From Malus domestica (taxonomy: Eukaryota > Streptophyta > Magnoliopsida > Rosales > Rosaceae), in NCBI RefSeq assembly GCF_042453785.1, contig NC_091673.1:22806501-22870500 (forward strand): a DNA stretch of 64,000 nucleotides. Reading direction: 5' to 3'. How positions within the stretch are numbered: position 1 is the stretch's first letter; each line of letters starts with the position of its first letter. Below the pieces are notes generated by a model. The model worked only from the letters and a program-made list of their open reading frames with translations, was not told the DNA's origin and ran no database searches. Shown here piece by piece: positions 43,682-54,592 of the stretch. The position numbers and the translations under genes were made by a program.

Positions 43682-46600
43682 GCATGAATGAATAAGATGA
43701 TGATGATGATGATCGTAATTTACTAATGTATGTCACCAGCCACAGAGGAGGTTGAAAGGGCTCAAGCCAAAGAGTTGTTTCTACCATTCCGCTGCTTTTG
43801 CACGAAAAAACTTGTGAGCAATGCTTCTTCCCTTCATAAAAGTGATAGTGTATTTCCTATCCCGCTCCATGAACAGTTGAGCGGAATCCCTCGTTTCACA
43901 ACGTGATTTGTAGTTGTACTGCTGATTTGATTTTTGCAACAGCTAAAATGCAATGAAGTCATGATCGAGGATAAAAACATAGCAAAAGCACTGGTAAACT
44001 ATGTTGTCAATAATTCAATTGACATTTTGGTACTTGGTGCGCCGTCAAGAAGCGGCCTTCTCAGGTACTGATTTCTTCTCCAAGTTATATCTCAGTTCAT
44101 ATGCACCAACACTGTACAATTCATCAGAAAAATAGTATCAAAGAGAACAAGCATCAATCGTAAAATGTATAAATCATTCATTTATTTGAATGGAACTATA
44201 ACTGTAGATAGTTAAGTATTACATCTTTAAAATCCAATGAACTAAGAAAACTTTCATAGATCTGTCTCAACTAATACCAGCTTACATACGCCAAAAATTT
44301 GATGGTTTGAGAAATCATTTATTCAAGATCTGGTTCCGCACGTTGTAGTCTTACCTCAGTTTTTTCTTCTGTAGATTTTTATGTTCAAAAATATATGTAT
44401 TTCATGTGTTGTAAGAGTTAACAACTAACTCATATATATGAGTAGTAAAGAACCGGTTACAAACCCATCCCTATACAAAACTCTTGGGACAACACAAAGA
44501 TAAAAAACTGAGAGGACTTATAATACTAACAGCTCCATAACCTTCTCCATGCTGCCCGTGCTTGTCTTTGTCGAAGACCACACATGATGTGAAGATAGAA
44601 AGCTGACAGGACAAGAATATATGCTGCCCGTGCTGCATGTGCTTGAGTTTATTGTACAATATTCAAGAGTTGCTGCCCGTGCTTGTCTTTGTCGAAGACC
44701 ACACATGATGTGGAGATAGAAAGCTGACAGAACAAGAATATATGCTGCCCGTGCTGCATGTGCTTGAGTTTATTATACAATATTCAATGTCCATACTTCT
44801 TGGTTCCAACACCCCCCTCAAGCTGGATCAAGGGGATTTATTGAGCCAAGCTTGCCCAGAAGACGATGAAACTGAGCAGATGGTAGTGCTTTGGTGAATA
44901 AGTCAGCCAATTGATCATAACTGCGAGTGAACACAGTGTGAATGACCTGAGATTGAACCTGAGATCGAACAAAATGACAATCCACCTCTATATGCTTCGT
45001 TCTTTCATGAAAGACAGGATTAGCAGCAATGTGCATGGCTGCTTGATTGTCACACATAAGTGGTATGGAGTTGGAACAATGAAACCCTAGATCAGATAGA
45101 AGACCTTTGAGCCAAATAAGCTCACATGCAGTGGCTGCCATTGCACGATACTCAGCTTCTGCACTAGACCGAGCAATGACCTGTTGCTTCTTGCTTTTCC
45201 AAGTTACAATATTGCCTCCAACAAACGTGCAATAGCCTGTCGTGGACCTTCTATCAATGGCATTGCCTGCCCAATCAGCATCAGTGTAACCACTTATGCT
45301 TGTGGATTGGTTATTTTGCATGAGAATTCCCCGTCCAATGGACCCTTTAAGATAACGAAGGATCCGTTTGACAATGTTGAGATGATCAACGGTGGGAGAA
45401 TGCATAAATTGACTAACTATGCCCACTGCATAGGTGATATCAGGACGAGTAATGGTGAGGTAAATTAACTTACCAACCAGTCTTTGATAATAACTCACAT
45501 TATGAAGAGCTTCCCCATACATAGTAAGCTTGAGCTTGCTGTCAATTGGAGAGGTTGCAGGTTTGCAATCAAGAAGATTTGTCTCCTTGAGAAGATCAGT
45601 TACATATTTTCTTTGATTTAGGAATAGTCCTTTGGATGAGGTAGCCATTTCTATGCCAAGAAAATACTTAAGCCTCCCAAGGTCTTTGATGGCAAAGGTC
45701 TCTTGTAGAGATTGCTTTAAGGCTGCAATCTCAGTTTCACTTTCACCTGTGATTATGAGATCATCCACATAGATAAGAATCATCAATCTTCCTCTCATTC
45801 CTGTTCGAACAAATAGAGAGGAATCTGCATTGCTTCTAAGAAAACCAGCCCTTTCCAACACTGAGCTGAGCTTGGCGTACCAAGCTCTTGGAGATTGCTT
45901 TAAACCGTAAATAGCCTTGTGAAGTTTGCAGACCATACCATTTTGGGCTTGAATATAACCTGGTGGAGGTTGCATGTACACTTCCTCTTGTAATTCTCCA
46001 TGTAGAAATGCATTTTTTACATCCATTTGATACAAGGACCAACCAGAATTAACTGCCACAGACAAGAGAACTCTGACAGTGTTCATCTTGGCTACTGGTG
46101 CAAAGGTTTCTTTGTAATCCACTCCAAAAGTTTGAGTGAATCCACGTGCAACGAGTCTGGCTTTGTGCCTTTCAATTGAGCCGTCAGCTTTGAATTTTAC
46201 CTTGAAGATCCACCTGCTGCCAACAGCCTTTTTTCCAGGTGGTAAATGAACAAGACTCCAGGTTTTGTTGTCACTCAAGGCTTGTAATTCCTCTGACATT
46301 GCCTTCCTCCACTTAGATGATTGGTTTGCCTCCTGAAAGGTGCTAGGTTCAACATTATTTGCAACTTCAGTGAGAAATGCAATGTGAGACTTTGAGAAAC
46401 AGTTGTAATTGAGAGTTTTAGTGTGAGGATGCCGTGAGGCATAAGTAACATAGTCCATCATCTTAGCTGGTGGCTGTCTTGTTCGAATGGGATATCTCCT
46501 AGCTTCTAGAAGTGGTGTTGTTGGTAGAGAGGGGCTTGGGCCTGTCTGAACTTCACCTGTATGCTCACTGATGGATTGAGAGTGTAGTTGGCCCACACTT

Positions 46601-49600
46601 GGAATCAAGTCATCTTGAACTCCTTCAATGATTTGACCATTTGAGATGTGATCTTCTGCTAGTGTATCATGGTCAGTGACTCTTGGTAAGGGAAGCAAAT
46701 CACTCAAGGTCTCATTCTCATTAATATGAGTCTCATTGCTTTTATAGTAGGGCATTGTTTCATCAAAACGAACATCCCTTGACACAATACATTTCTTTGT
46801 GATAGGGTCAACACATTTGTATCCCTTCTGAGTTGGTGAATACCCAACAAAAATGCACTTCACTGCTCTAGCTTCCAATTTATCACGATGAGGTGCTTGC
46901 ACATGGACAAAGCAGCTGCAACCAAACGTTTTAAGATGCGCCAAGTTGACTGCCTTATTGTTTAGAGTTTCATGTGGAGTTTTGAACCCCAATACTTTAC
47001 TTGGAAGTCTATTAATTATATAGGTAGCAGTGAGAACAGCATGTGACCAATATCTTTTGGGAACATTCATATGCAGCATTAGAGATCGAGTTTTTTCAAG
47101 CAGATCTTTATTCTTCCTTTCTGAGACCCCATTTTGTTGGGGTGTCCCTACACAACTGGTTTGGTGAACAATCCCTTGTGAACTCAAGTACTGAATCATG
47201 TTATTGGACAGAAACTCAGTGCCATTATCTGACCTAAGCACCTTAATGTTTGAGTTGTATTGAGTTTGTACAAGTTTATGGAAATCTTTAAATATGCAGA
47301 AAACCTCACTTTTTGATTTCATAAGGTATAGAAAGGTAGTACGAGTGAAATCATCAACAAATATGACAAAATATTTGTAACCATCCATTGATTCAATTGT
47401 AGGTCCCCAAACATCCGTGTGTACTAACTCGAATGGTTTACATGTCTTAAAAACAGAAGTGACAAAAGGTAGTCTGACTGACTTTGAAAAATGACATGTT
47501 TCACACTCAAGGGGTGATTGACAAAAACCGGGAAACAATTTTGACAAAACAAGTTCAGATGGGTGAGCAAGTCTTTGGTGCCAAAGTTGTTGATGTTCAA
47601 AATACTTGGTTCCAGCTTGAAACGTTTTAGGCATGACTGAGTTTTTGCACAGGTAGTAGAGACCATTAAGGAAGAACCCTTCACCAATCACTTTCTTGGT
47701 GATGACATCCTGAAAAACGACGTTGTTTGGTGAGAAAATGGCATGGCAGTTTAGGGAGCTTGTTATCTTTCCTACTGAAAGTAATTGAAAAGGAAATGAG
47801 GGAACATATAGGGCTAATGACTCATTATTGTTTGTGAGTATACTAGCTTTTCCCTTACCCAAAACTGACACATTTTTTCCATTTGCAACTGACACTAGTG
47901 AGGGGTTTTTGAATGCTTGAAAATTATGCAGATTTGAAAGTTTGTTTGTCATGTGATCAGTGGCACCTGAGTCAATTATCCAACAATCATATTCAGTGCT
48001 TGTTTGTAATGCAGTGGAGAAAGCATTGAGAATACCTGAAACCTCTCCTTGTTCTGCAGATTTGTTATTGGCAAGAAATCCTGCAAACTGCCCCAGCATG
48101 GCAGCGTGTTCTCCATCCTCCTTTTGTAAGTTTGATGCAGTATTCCCATGATCCTTGGTTTGCAAGTACGCAACAAATTCTTTTATAAGTGTCACAGGAC
48201 TTGTAGTGAAGTCCATGGATCCAAAAGAAACCCCAGAGGTGACGTTTGCTGCATGATGACTCTTGAAATGGCTTGTTTGTGAAGGTTTTGATGGAATCAT
48301 CTTCCCATCTTTGGTAAATTTGGGCTTTAACTCGGGATGAAGGATCCAACACTTTTCTTCCACGTGACCAACACCATTACAGTAGGTACACTTGAGATGG
48401 GAATTCTTACCTTTGTATATTTTGTGGTTTGCAACATAGGCTAGAGCTTCAGTTGGCCTTGAGCTAGACTCACCATTCATGGCTTTCTTCCTAGCTTCTT
48501 CACGTTGGACAATACCACACACACTTTTGAATGTTGGCAGTTCTTGACTCATAAGTATATGGCTTCTGAGATCCTCGTACTCAGAACTTAAGCTTCCCAA
48601 GAGTTGGTATATCTTATCTTCCTCCCCTCTCTTTAGTAGCGTATTTGCATCTGTGGTGTGTGGAAGATACATATCCAGTTCATTCCACATGGTTTTGAGC
48701 CTGCCAAGGTGTTGTACAAAGGACTTCCCATTTTGTTGAATGCATGCAATGTCTTTCTTCAGTTGGAACACCCTTGCATAATTGTTTTGATTTCCATACA
48801 TGTCCTTCACCGAGTTCCACAAATCTTGTGAGGACTCTGAGTAGCTAAAAATTTCTGCAACATGCTTCTCCATAGTATTGAGAAGTAAGGACATGACGAA
48901 TTGATCTTTGCAGAGCCAAGTCTCATAGGTTGGTGAGGTGATATCAGGAGCTTCGATGCTTCCATTTATAAAACCAATTTTTCCTTTTCCTCCTAGAGCA
49001 AGTGAAACTGCACGAGACCAAGGTAGGTAGTTGAACTCATTCAGCAAGGCTGAACACAAACGCTAATTGGTGTTAACCTCAGTGTCTGAAAAATTTGAAC
49101 AAGAATTACGGGAGGTTTTATCCTCAACATTTACTGAATCTTCTTCAGCCATGGCTCAAGGTTGAAGGAGAGAAGCAGCGGAAAGAAATGGCCAGAGACA
49201 GGTTAAAGAAGGACCCGCTCTGATACCATGTAGATTTTTATGTTCAAAAATATATGTATTTCATGTGTTGTAAGAGTTAACAACTAACTCATATATATGA
49301 GTAGTAAAGAACCGGTTACAAACCCATCCCTATACAAAACTCTTGGGACAACACAAAGATAAAAAACTGAGAGGACTTATAATACTAACAGCTCCATAAC
49401 CTTCTCCATGCTGCCCGTGCTTGTCTTTGTCGAAGACCACACATGATGTGAAGATAGAAAGCTGACAGGACAAGAATATATGCTGCCCGTGCTGCATGTG
49501 CTTGAGTTTATTGTACAATATTCAAGAGTTGCTGCCCGTGCTTGTCTTTGTCGAAGACCACACATGATGTGGAGATAGAAAGCTGACAGAACAAGAATAT

Positions 49601-52600
49601 ATGCTGCCCGTGCTGCATGTGCTTGAGTTTATTATACAATATTCAATGTCCATACTTCTTGGTTCCAACATCTTCTCGGAAGCCATCAATTACGCATGCA
49701 TCATAATTATATCAATCTCGTCACAGATTCAAAACAACAGACGTTCCAAACACTGTCTCAAGAGAGGCACCGAGTTTCTGCACTGTGTATGTCATTGGCA
49801 AGGGAAAGATATCATATATGCGAGCTGCTACCACTTCACTGTCCCAGAAAGCTTACTTGCCTAATCAAAAACAGCACCAAACAAACAAAGCTTCTGACAC
49901 AAATGATACGCAATTCAGCCACAACCAGCAATGCAGAGGTTGGCCAGATTCGGTTTTTTCTTTTTTTTTTTTTTAGGTCGAAAGTTCAGATTATGTTCTA
50001 GCATCTGTTATTTCCCACCTCACGTCTGGTTTCTTGTCATTACTCAAACAAATTTCTTTGACCAATACAGCATGGGAGAGGACGCAGTATCCACCACAAA
50101 GCCAGCAAGATGAAATCCAAATCAAGTAAGCTCTGGTACATTTATTGTCTGGGGAACAAAAGGCATAGACAATGATGCTTAAAAAAATTAACTATGGAAG
50201 AGGTGTAGATACCGATTAGTTAATTCAGCTCCTTATTTTGGTTGTACGTTGTAAGTATGTACGTACCTCCATTTAAGCAGTATTAAAATGATTAGCTTAT
50301 AGGTATGTGGCCCTTCACTAAGAAATTTTTGCCGATGCTTTCATTCAACCACTATCTGCATTTCCAGGCAAAGCACACCCGAGCATTCCCTAGATGAAGT
50401 TTCAGTTAACGTGTTAAAGGGCTTCCAAATGAATAGCCTGGATACTTATGTAGAACAACTATATTACTGAAATAGAGCATGTGAGTACTCAACTGAGGAG
50501 AGGACTAACCTAATAAATATGATGCAGGTCACCATTCACAAGAGGAGGAGCTTCAGCTAACAAATCATATGAGCTCTCGTCAGATACTGACATATCATTT
50601 GTGAGTAGTGGAAGGCCGAGTGTGGATCACATGTTTCCTTCTTTCTATGATGATCTGGACTCAGGACCTCGGCTTTCAATCAGCCCAGAGATTGATAGCA
50701 GAAGCTCTACATCATCTTACTCGTCCGGGATGAACAACAGGAGCTCTACCTCATCTTACTCCGGACATAAGTTCATTGACATGAGCACTTCACCATATGA
50801 CTTCTCATCATCCTCAATTGAAAGTGGAAACTCATGTTCACAACTGAATTTTGTAAGACAATTTTTCTGCACAGTAAACTTGAAGCACAACCAAGCTACA
50901 AGCTTTGAAGCATGCCTCCAACTACAAACTTGACAGCAGAAACTAATATACCACAAATGATTATCCGAGCCAGTTCTGGTGTCCCAATATCATTCCTTCA
51001 ATAATTGATACCTAAATTTACCAGTTTTGAGTGGTTTTAGTTCCACAATCCAAAAGAAGCTTTATTTTTATAAAGCATACATGCAGGTATAGTTCAGAGT
51101 ATTAATACGTAATTTTCTTGAAAATAATAGGATGAAATGGAAGCTGAGATGAGGAGGCTCAGGCTAGAGCTCAAGCAAACAATGGACATGTACAGTACAG
51201 CCTGCAAGGAGGCACTCACAGCAAAACAGAAGGTATTGATGCAAAACCTTTTATTTGATGAACTATAAATCTTGGGTTCAGAACAACTATTTAAGCATAA
51301 ATTCTAATAATATATCATCGCAGGCAACCGAACTCCACCGGTGGAAATTTGAAGAGGAACAGAGATTAGAACAGGTACGACTAGATCAGGAAGCTGCATT
51401 GGCACTGGCAGAGAATGAGAAATTGAAATGTATGGCAGCCATGGAGGCTGCAGAAGCAGCTCAAAGGATCGCAGTAATGGAAGCACAGAAAAGGAGGAAT
51501 GCAGAAATGAAAGCCTTTAAAGACGCTGAGGAGAAGAAGAAGGCAATAGAAGCAAAAACATATGATTTCATGTTCAGGAAATACACAATTGAGGAGATTG
51601 AAGCAGCAACAAATAATTTTTCAAGCGTTCACAAGATTGGGGAAGGAGGCTATGGGCCGGTATACAGAGGTGAACTAGACCACACACCAGTGGCAATAAA
51701 AGTTCTACGTCCAGATGCAGCTCAAGGACAGTCACAGTTCCAGCAAGAGGTTAGCGACACTGCCAATAGGAAACTTTACCTATCTTATAAATTACATACT
51801 TTCGTCAGATATTTAGCACATAAATGAAATAACCAAGGAAAAGGACTATTATTAGGCACTTCACATCTTGAATTTGATCATGAAGGAATTGAAGATTGAA
51901 CTTTCACTTTGTTTCCAAAACCGGTAACATATTGTTCGAAAACAGCAGCAGCCACATCGATTATAAAGAGGAACACGAGTATAAGAAATTGCTCATGCAT
52001 CAAACAAAGATTTTAATCGATATATTCATCAAGTGATATTCATGCATCCAAAAAAAGTTTATACTTTACACCAATCTGCCAATCCTCTCAAGTCCGGATA
52101 GTTCAAATAGAAAGGTGCTTCTATATTTATAAGCCATTTTATTGGTTGTGTATTATATATCGGGAAACTCTTAATTATCCAGGTTCAAGTATTGTGTTGC
52201 ATCCGCCATCCAAACATGGTTCTCCTTCTGGGAGCATGTGCCGAGTATGGTTGCCTAGTCTATGAATACATGGCTAATGGAAGCTTAGAAGACCGTCTCC
52301 TACAGCGAGGTAACACCCCAGTTATTCCTTGGCAGCTAAGGTTCCAAATAGCCGCAGAAATTGGCACTGGACTTTTGTTCCTTCATCAGACCAAGCCAGA
52401 ACCCATTATACACCGTGACCTGAAACCGGCAAACATTTTGCTAGACCACAACTACGTGAGCAAGATTAGTGATGTAGGTTTGGCCAGGCTTGTCCCTCCA
52501 TCGGTAGCAGATTCTGTCACTCAATATCATATGACATCAACAGCTGGGACACTTTGTTACATAGACCCAGAGTACCAACAAACTGGGATGCTTGGAGTAA

Positions 52601-53235
52601 AATCTGATATCTACTCACTTGGCGTCATGTTTCTACAACTAATAACGGCCAAGCCACCAATGGGTTTGACTCATCACGTTCAGAGGGCTATTGAGAAAGG
52701 GACTTTTGCTGAGATGCTTGACCCTGCTGTTCCTGACTGGCCAGTTGAGGAAGCTCTAAAGTTTGCCAAGCTAGCTTTACAATGTGCTGAACTGCGACGA
52801 AAAGATAGACCGGATCTTGGTAAAGTTGTGCTACCTGAGCTTAACAGATTAAGAGCACTAGCCAACGATAGGAAAAACAGTGTCTTCCTTGGTGGTGGTG
52901 GTGGAGAATGTTCACCAAGACAAAGCTCGACTCCCACAATACAAGTGAGTTGCATAACATGGTCCTGCCATTGCTCTTGCCTCTTATATAGCATGCTCGA
53001 ATTCTGTTTAATCACATACAATGTACAGCTAATATAACCTGCGAATGCTTCACAATTGTTGGTTCTCTTTTACTTTTGCATATATAATCAACACTAACTT
53101 ATTTGTTAATTTTTTGGTCTTTTCTTTTTTCAGGATGTAATCAGTGACGGCGATCTATCACAGCCTGGTTATGAAAGCTCAAGGAGTCGCTCAAGCACAT
53201 CATCTTATCCTGGAAGAAAAATCTTTTTGGATTAG
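43411..53235 (+). CDS. USP-domain protein kinase (RLCK-IX type, no U-box)
   Basis: Exons: 43411-43579, 43740-43813, 43943-44064, 49727 to about 50125 (end uncertain), 50528-50852, 51131-51232, 51324-51749, 52183-52944, 53134-53235. All mapped junctions are GT-AG and in phase. The N-terminus is a universal stress protein fold (VVAVAIDNDKGSQHALKW; LVLGAPSRSGLLR; FKTTDVPNTVS). A Ser-rich linker (SFVSSGRPSVDHMFPSFYDD) and a long coiled coil follow. The Ser/Thr kinase has GEGGYGPV, VAIK, HRDLKPANILL and DVGLARL; the DVG in place of DFG is usual for this family. It ends FLD with no U-box, unlike its PUB relatives. A young copia sits in intron 3 (44065-49726). A poly-T run near 49960 makes the exon 4 frame uncertain. 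Confidence 0.82.
43587..43678 (+). repeat. (TC)n, (TG)n and (TA)n run in intron 1
   Basis: Compound microsatellite inside intron 1 of the USP kinase: TC repeats to 43612, TG repeats near 43619-43635, then TA repeats at 43641-43678. Unit D keeps only short TC and TG parts. Confidence 0.85.
44370..44811 (-). repeat. 3' LTR of copia 2, with internal 121-bp tandem duplication
   Basis: 442 bases, TGTAGATTTT to TTCCAACA. A 121-base unit starting GCTGCCCGTGCTTGTC is present twice (44551-44671 and 44672-44792) with a few differences. Confidence 0.92.
44818..49059 (-). CDS. Copia 2 gag-pol polyprotein, 1413-codon frame
   Basis: Polyprotein of a Ty1/copia element. Gag covers residues 1-220 (NEFNYLPWSRAVSLAL). 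The knuckle CTYCNGVGHVEEKC is at 224-237 and protease DSGATDHM at 363-370. The integrase zinc site is His494, His499, Cys519, Cys522; the catalytic triad is Asp549, Asp611, Glu647 with the DD35E spacing. Reverse transcriptase has Asp1013 and YVDD at 1097-1100; RNase H has Asp1260, Glu1303 and Asp1337. All catalytic residues are present. The natural start is probably ATG at 49152-49150, 31 codons upstream in the same frame, with TAG at 49065-49063 between. Translation must bypass that stop or start downstream, so activity is uncertain. Ribosomal frameshifting is not needed. Confidence 0.88.
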   Translation of the reverse strand: MCSALLNEFNYLPWSRAVSLALGGKGKIGFINGSIEAPDITSPTYETWLCKDQFVMSLLLNTMEKHVAEIFSYSESSQDLWNSVKDMYGNQNNYARVFQLKKDIACIQQNGKSFVQHLGRLKTMWNELDMYLPHTTDANTLLKRGEEDKIYQLLGSLSSEYEDLRSHILMSQELPTFKSVCGIVQREEARKKAMNGESSSRPTEALAYVANHKIYKGKNSHLKCTYCNGVGHVEEKCWILHPELKPKFTKDGKMIPSKPSQTSHFKSHHAANVTSGVSFGSMDFTTSPVTLIKEFVAYLQTKDHGNTASNLQKEDGEHAAMLGQFAGFLANNKSAEQGEVSGILNAFSTALQTSTEYDCWIIDSGATDHMTNKLSNLHNFQAFKNPSLVSVANGKNVSVLGKGKASILTNNNESLALYVPSFPFQLLSVGKITSSLNCHAIFSPNNVVFQDVITKKVIGEGFFLNGLYYLCKNSVMPKTFQAGTKYFEHQQLWHQRLAHPSELVLSKLFPGFCQSPLECETCHFSKSVRLPFVTSVFKTCKPFELVHTDVWGPTIESMDGYKYFVIFVDDFTRTTFLYLMKSKSEVFCIFKDFHKLVQTQYNSNIKVLRSDNGTEFLSNNMIQYLSSQGIVHQTSCVGTPQQNGVSERKNKDLLEKTRSLMLHMNVPKRYWSHAVLTATYIINRLPSKVLGFKTPHETLNNKAVNLAHLKTFGCSCFVHVQAPHRDKLEARAVKCIFVGYSPTQKGYKCVDPITKKCIVSRDVRFDETMPYYKSNETHINENETLSDLLPLPRVTDHDTLAEDHISNGQIIEGVQDDLIPSVGQLHSQSISEHTGEVQTGPSPSLPTTPLLEARRYPIRTRQPPAKMMDYVTYASRHPHTKTLNYNCFSKSHIAFLTEVANNVEPSTFQEANQSSKWRKAMSEELQALSDNKTWSLVHLPPGKKAVGSRWIFKVKFKADGSIERHKARLVARGFTQTFGVDYKETFAPVAKMNTVRVLLSVAVNSGWSLYQMDVKNAFLHGELQEEVYMQPPPGYIQAQNGMVCKLHKAIYGLKQSPRAWYAKLSSVLERAGFLRSNADSSLFVRTGMRGRLMILIYVDDLIITGESETEIAALKQSLQETFAIKDLGRLKYFLGIEMATSSKGLFLNQRKYVTDLLKETNLLDCKPATSPIDSKLKLTMYGEALHNVSYYQRLVGKLIYLTITRPDITYAVGIVSQFMHSPTVDHLNIVKRILRYLKGSIGRGILMQNNQSTSISGYTDADWAGNAIDRRSTTGYCTFVGGNIVTWKSKKQQVIARSSAEAEYRAMAATACELIWLKGLLSDLGFHCSNSIPLMCDNQAAMHIAANPVFHERTKHIEVDCHFVRSQVQSQVIHTVFTRSYDQLADLFTKALPSAQFHRLLGKLGSINPLDPA
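49217..49228 (-). other. Primer binding site of copia 2
   Basis: The plus strand reads GCTCTGATACCA, the complement of TGGTATCAGAGC, directly beside the right LTR. Initiator methionine tRNA is the expected primer. Confidence 0.9.
49229..49670 (-). repeat. 5' LTR of copia 2
   Basis: Appears identical to 44370-44811 base by base, including the internal 121-base duplication, which implies a very recent insertion. Confidence 0.92.
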
Positions 53236-54592
53236 AAATGTTTAAAAAGTGTAGCAAAATTGAATTCTTCCCGTAATATTGCTCAGCCCGCCTCCCTGTA
53301 ACCTTTGCAAGTCCATCTCTGTTTTCTCTAATAATTTCTGGTAGGGACTGCAAAAGAGTTGTTTAAGTCTGCGTAGTTGTGTAAACTGGGAAATCCCGAA
53401 TGTAGGTTGTACTGTTTTGCTGTCCATTGAAGATTTATCATTCTGCACTCGAGAGTCGAGACATAAATGCTGATAGCACTTTTCTAAATACATAAGTGGC
53501 ATTCTTTGGGAGGACATGCGGTCAAATTTTTTGCAAGGTTCATACTTACAATATCATGCTCTGAGACCACATAGGATTTGTTGGGCTACCACTATTCTCA
53601 AAAGCTTAAACTATTACGGTATGAAGATTAATTACTTCATTTTGTGCCACATATATTTATAACAACTAGGAGCTTTCTCTTTCATTACGAAGGGACAAAG
53701 TACAGATGTATTCATAGTTCATACCCTTAGCTGTTCTATACCTTGCAGGACAAGAATTCAAGTAGCTGGTCGGGATAGCAGCATTGCCAACTAATTAGTA
53801 CAAGACTCCCCAGCAGGATATTATGCTCACAAATATTAATGTAGAGTTGATGTTTAAATAGTCTTAAGGCTCCACAACAACAGGATGTTTTTGGCAGAAA
53901 TTATACTGAGGAAATTATTTATATGTACGTATCATCAACTTCCCAACAATTTAGGCTTCTTGTGAAAGTAGAAAAGCTAACAGTTTCATCTGTTAATTTA
54001 ATAATTTAAGAAGGTACTTTTCAAGCCAATGAAACTATAAAAAAAAAAACCAATTTGTGATATTAAGGTCTCATAGCAGGTTTATGAAGCATAGAAGGGA
54101 AACTGCAGTAAACAGAAAACGAAACAGACTTGAGAGGAATTAGTTTTGACTGCAGATCAGTTTCAGCATGTGGGATTCAGAAGGAATAGTAGTTGGACTG
54201 CTCTTACCTTTATTTCACACTCCTCGGAGTTTTCTTTGAATCTGAATGAATGTAGCATTTTCATTTTAGCTTTTGATAAGTTCATAACATTGGTAAGTCA
54301 TCCATCAGCAATATCCAACTTCATCTCAGCCTGAACACGGGGATCCTACACAATATCCATGAGACTAGGACTGCATTTTGCTTACCTAAAATGAACATAA
54401 TAACAAAGTCCAGATACGTACCCATTCCATAATGCAGGACGATGCATATCTGAGCTGCATTTATCACTTTGTTACATACATGCACTAACTGAACCAATAG
54501 AATGCAAACTGGAACTGATAGACATAGTATTATCAGCGACAATAATCCTTTCCTAACAATCGGTCAAACATGCACAATATGCAGGTCGCTAG
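53236..54592. other. Intergenic region between USP kinase and PPR gene
   Basis: Holds the kinase 3' untranslated region and the PPR 3' side; the two genes converge. From 53790 onward it matches 63193-63985 of unit D closely. There is an A-rich run near 54040. No other gene is supported. Confidence 0.6.

Larger units (their letters stand above)
44370..49670 (-). mobile_element. Copia element 2, young and nearly intact
   Basis: It is flanked by TCTTC on both sides (44365-44369 and 49671-49675); unit D shows the empty site near 62648. LTRs 44370-44811 and 49229-49670 are both 442 bases and appear identical on reading. The complement of the primer site TGGTATCAGAGC lies at 49217-49228 and the complement of a polypurine tract at 44812-44821. 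One open frame of 1413 codons covers gag to RNase H. The only fault seen is a TAG near the gag start. It lies antisense in an intron of the USP kinase. Confidence 0.93.

Noticed and set aside
44471-44706. Small open frames repeated in both LTRs of copia 2
   Set aside because: They follow from the LTR's internal duplication; no start context or known protein.
52465-52485. DVG in place of DFG in the kinase activation loop, a possible dead kinase
   Set aside because: DVGLARL is the normal motif in this plant USP kinase family and HRD and the VAIK lysine are intact, so it is not evidence of inactivity.
53134-53235. U-box domain expected at the C-terminus of a PUB-type USP kinase
   Set aside because: The last exon is 33 codons and ends in a stop; no U-box sequence is found downstream to the PPR gene.
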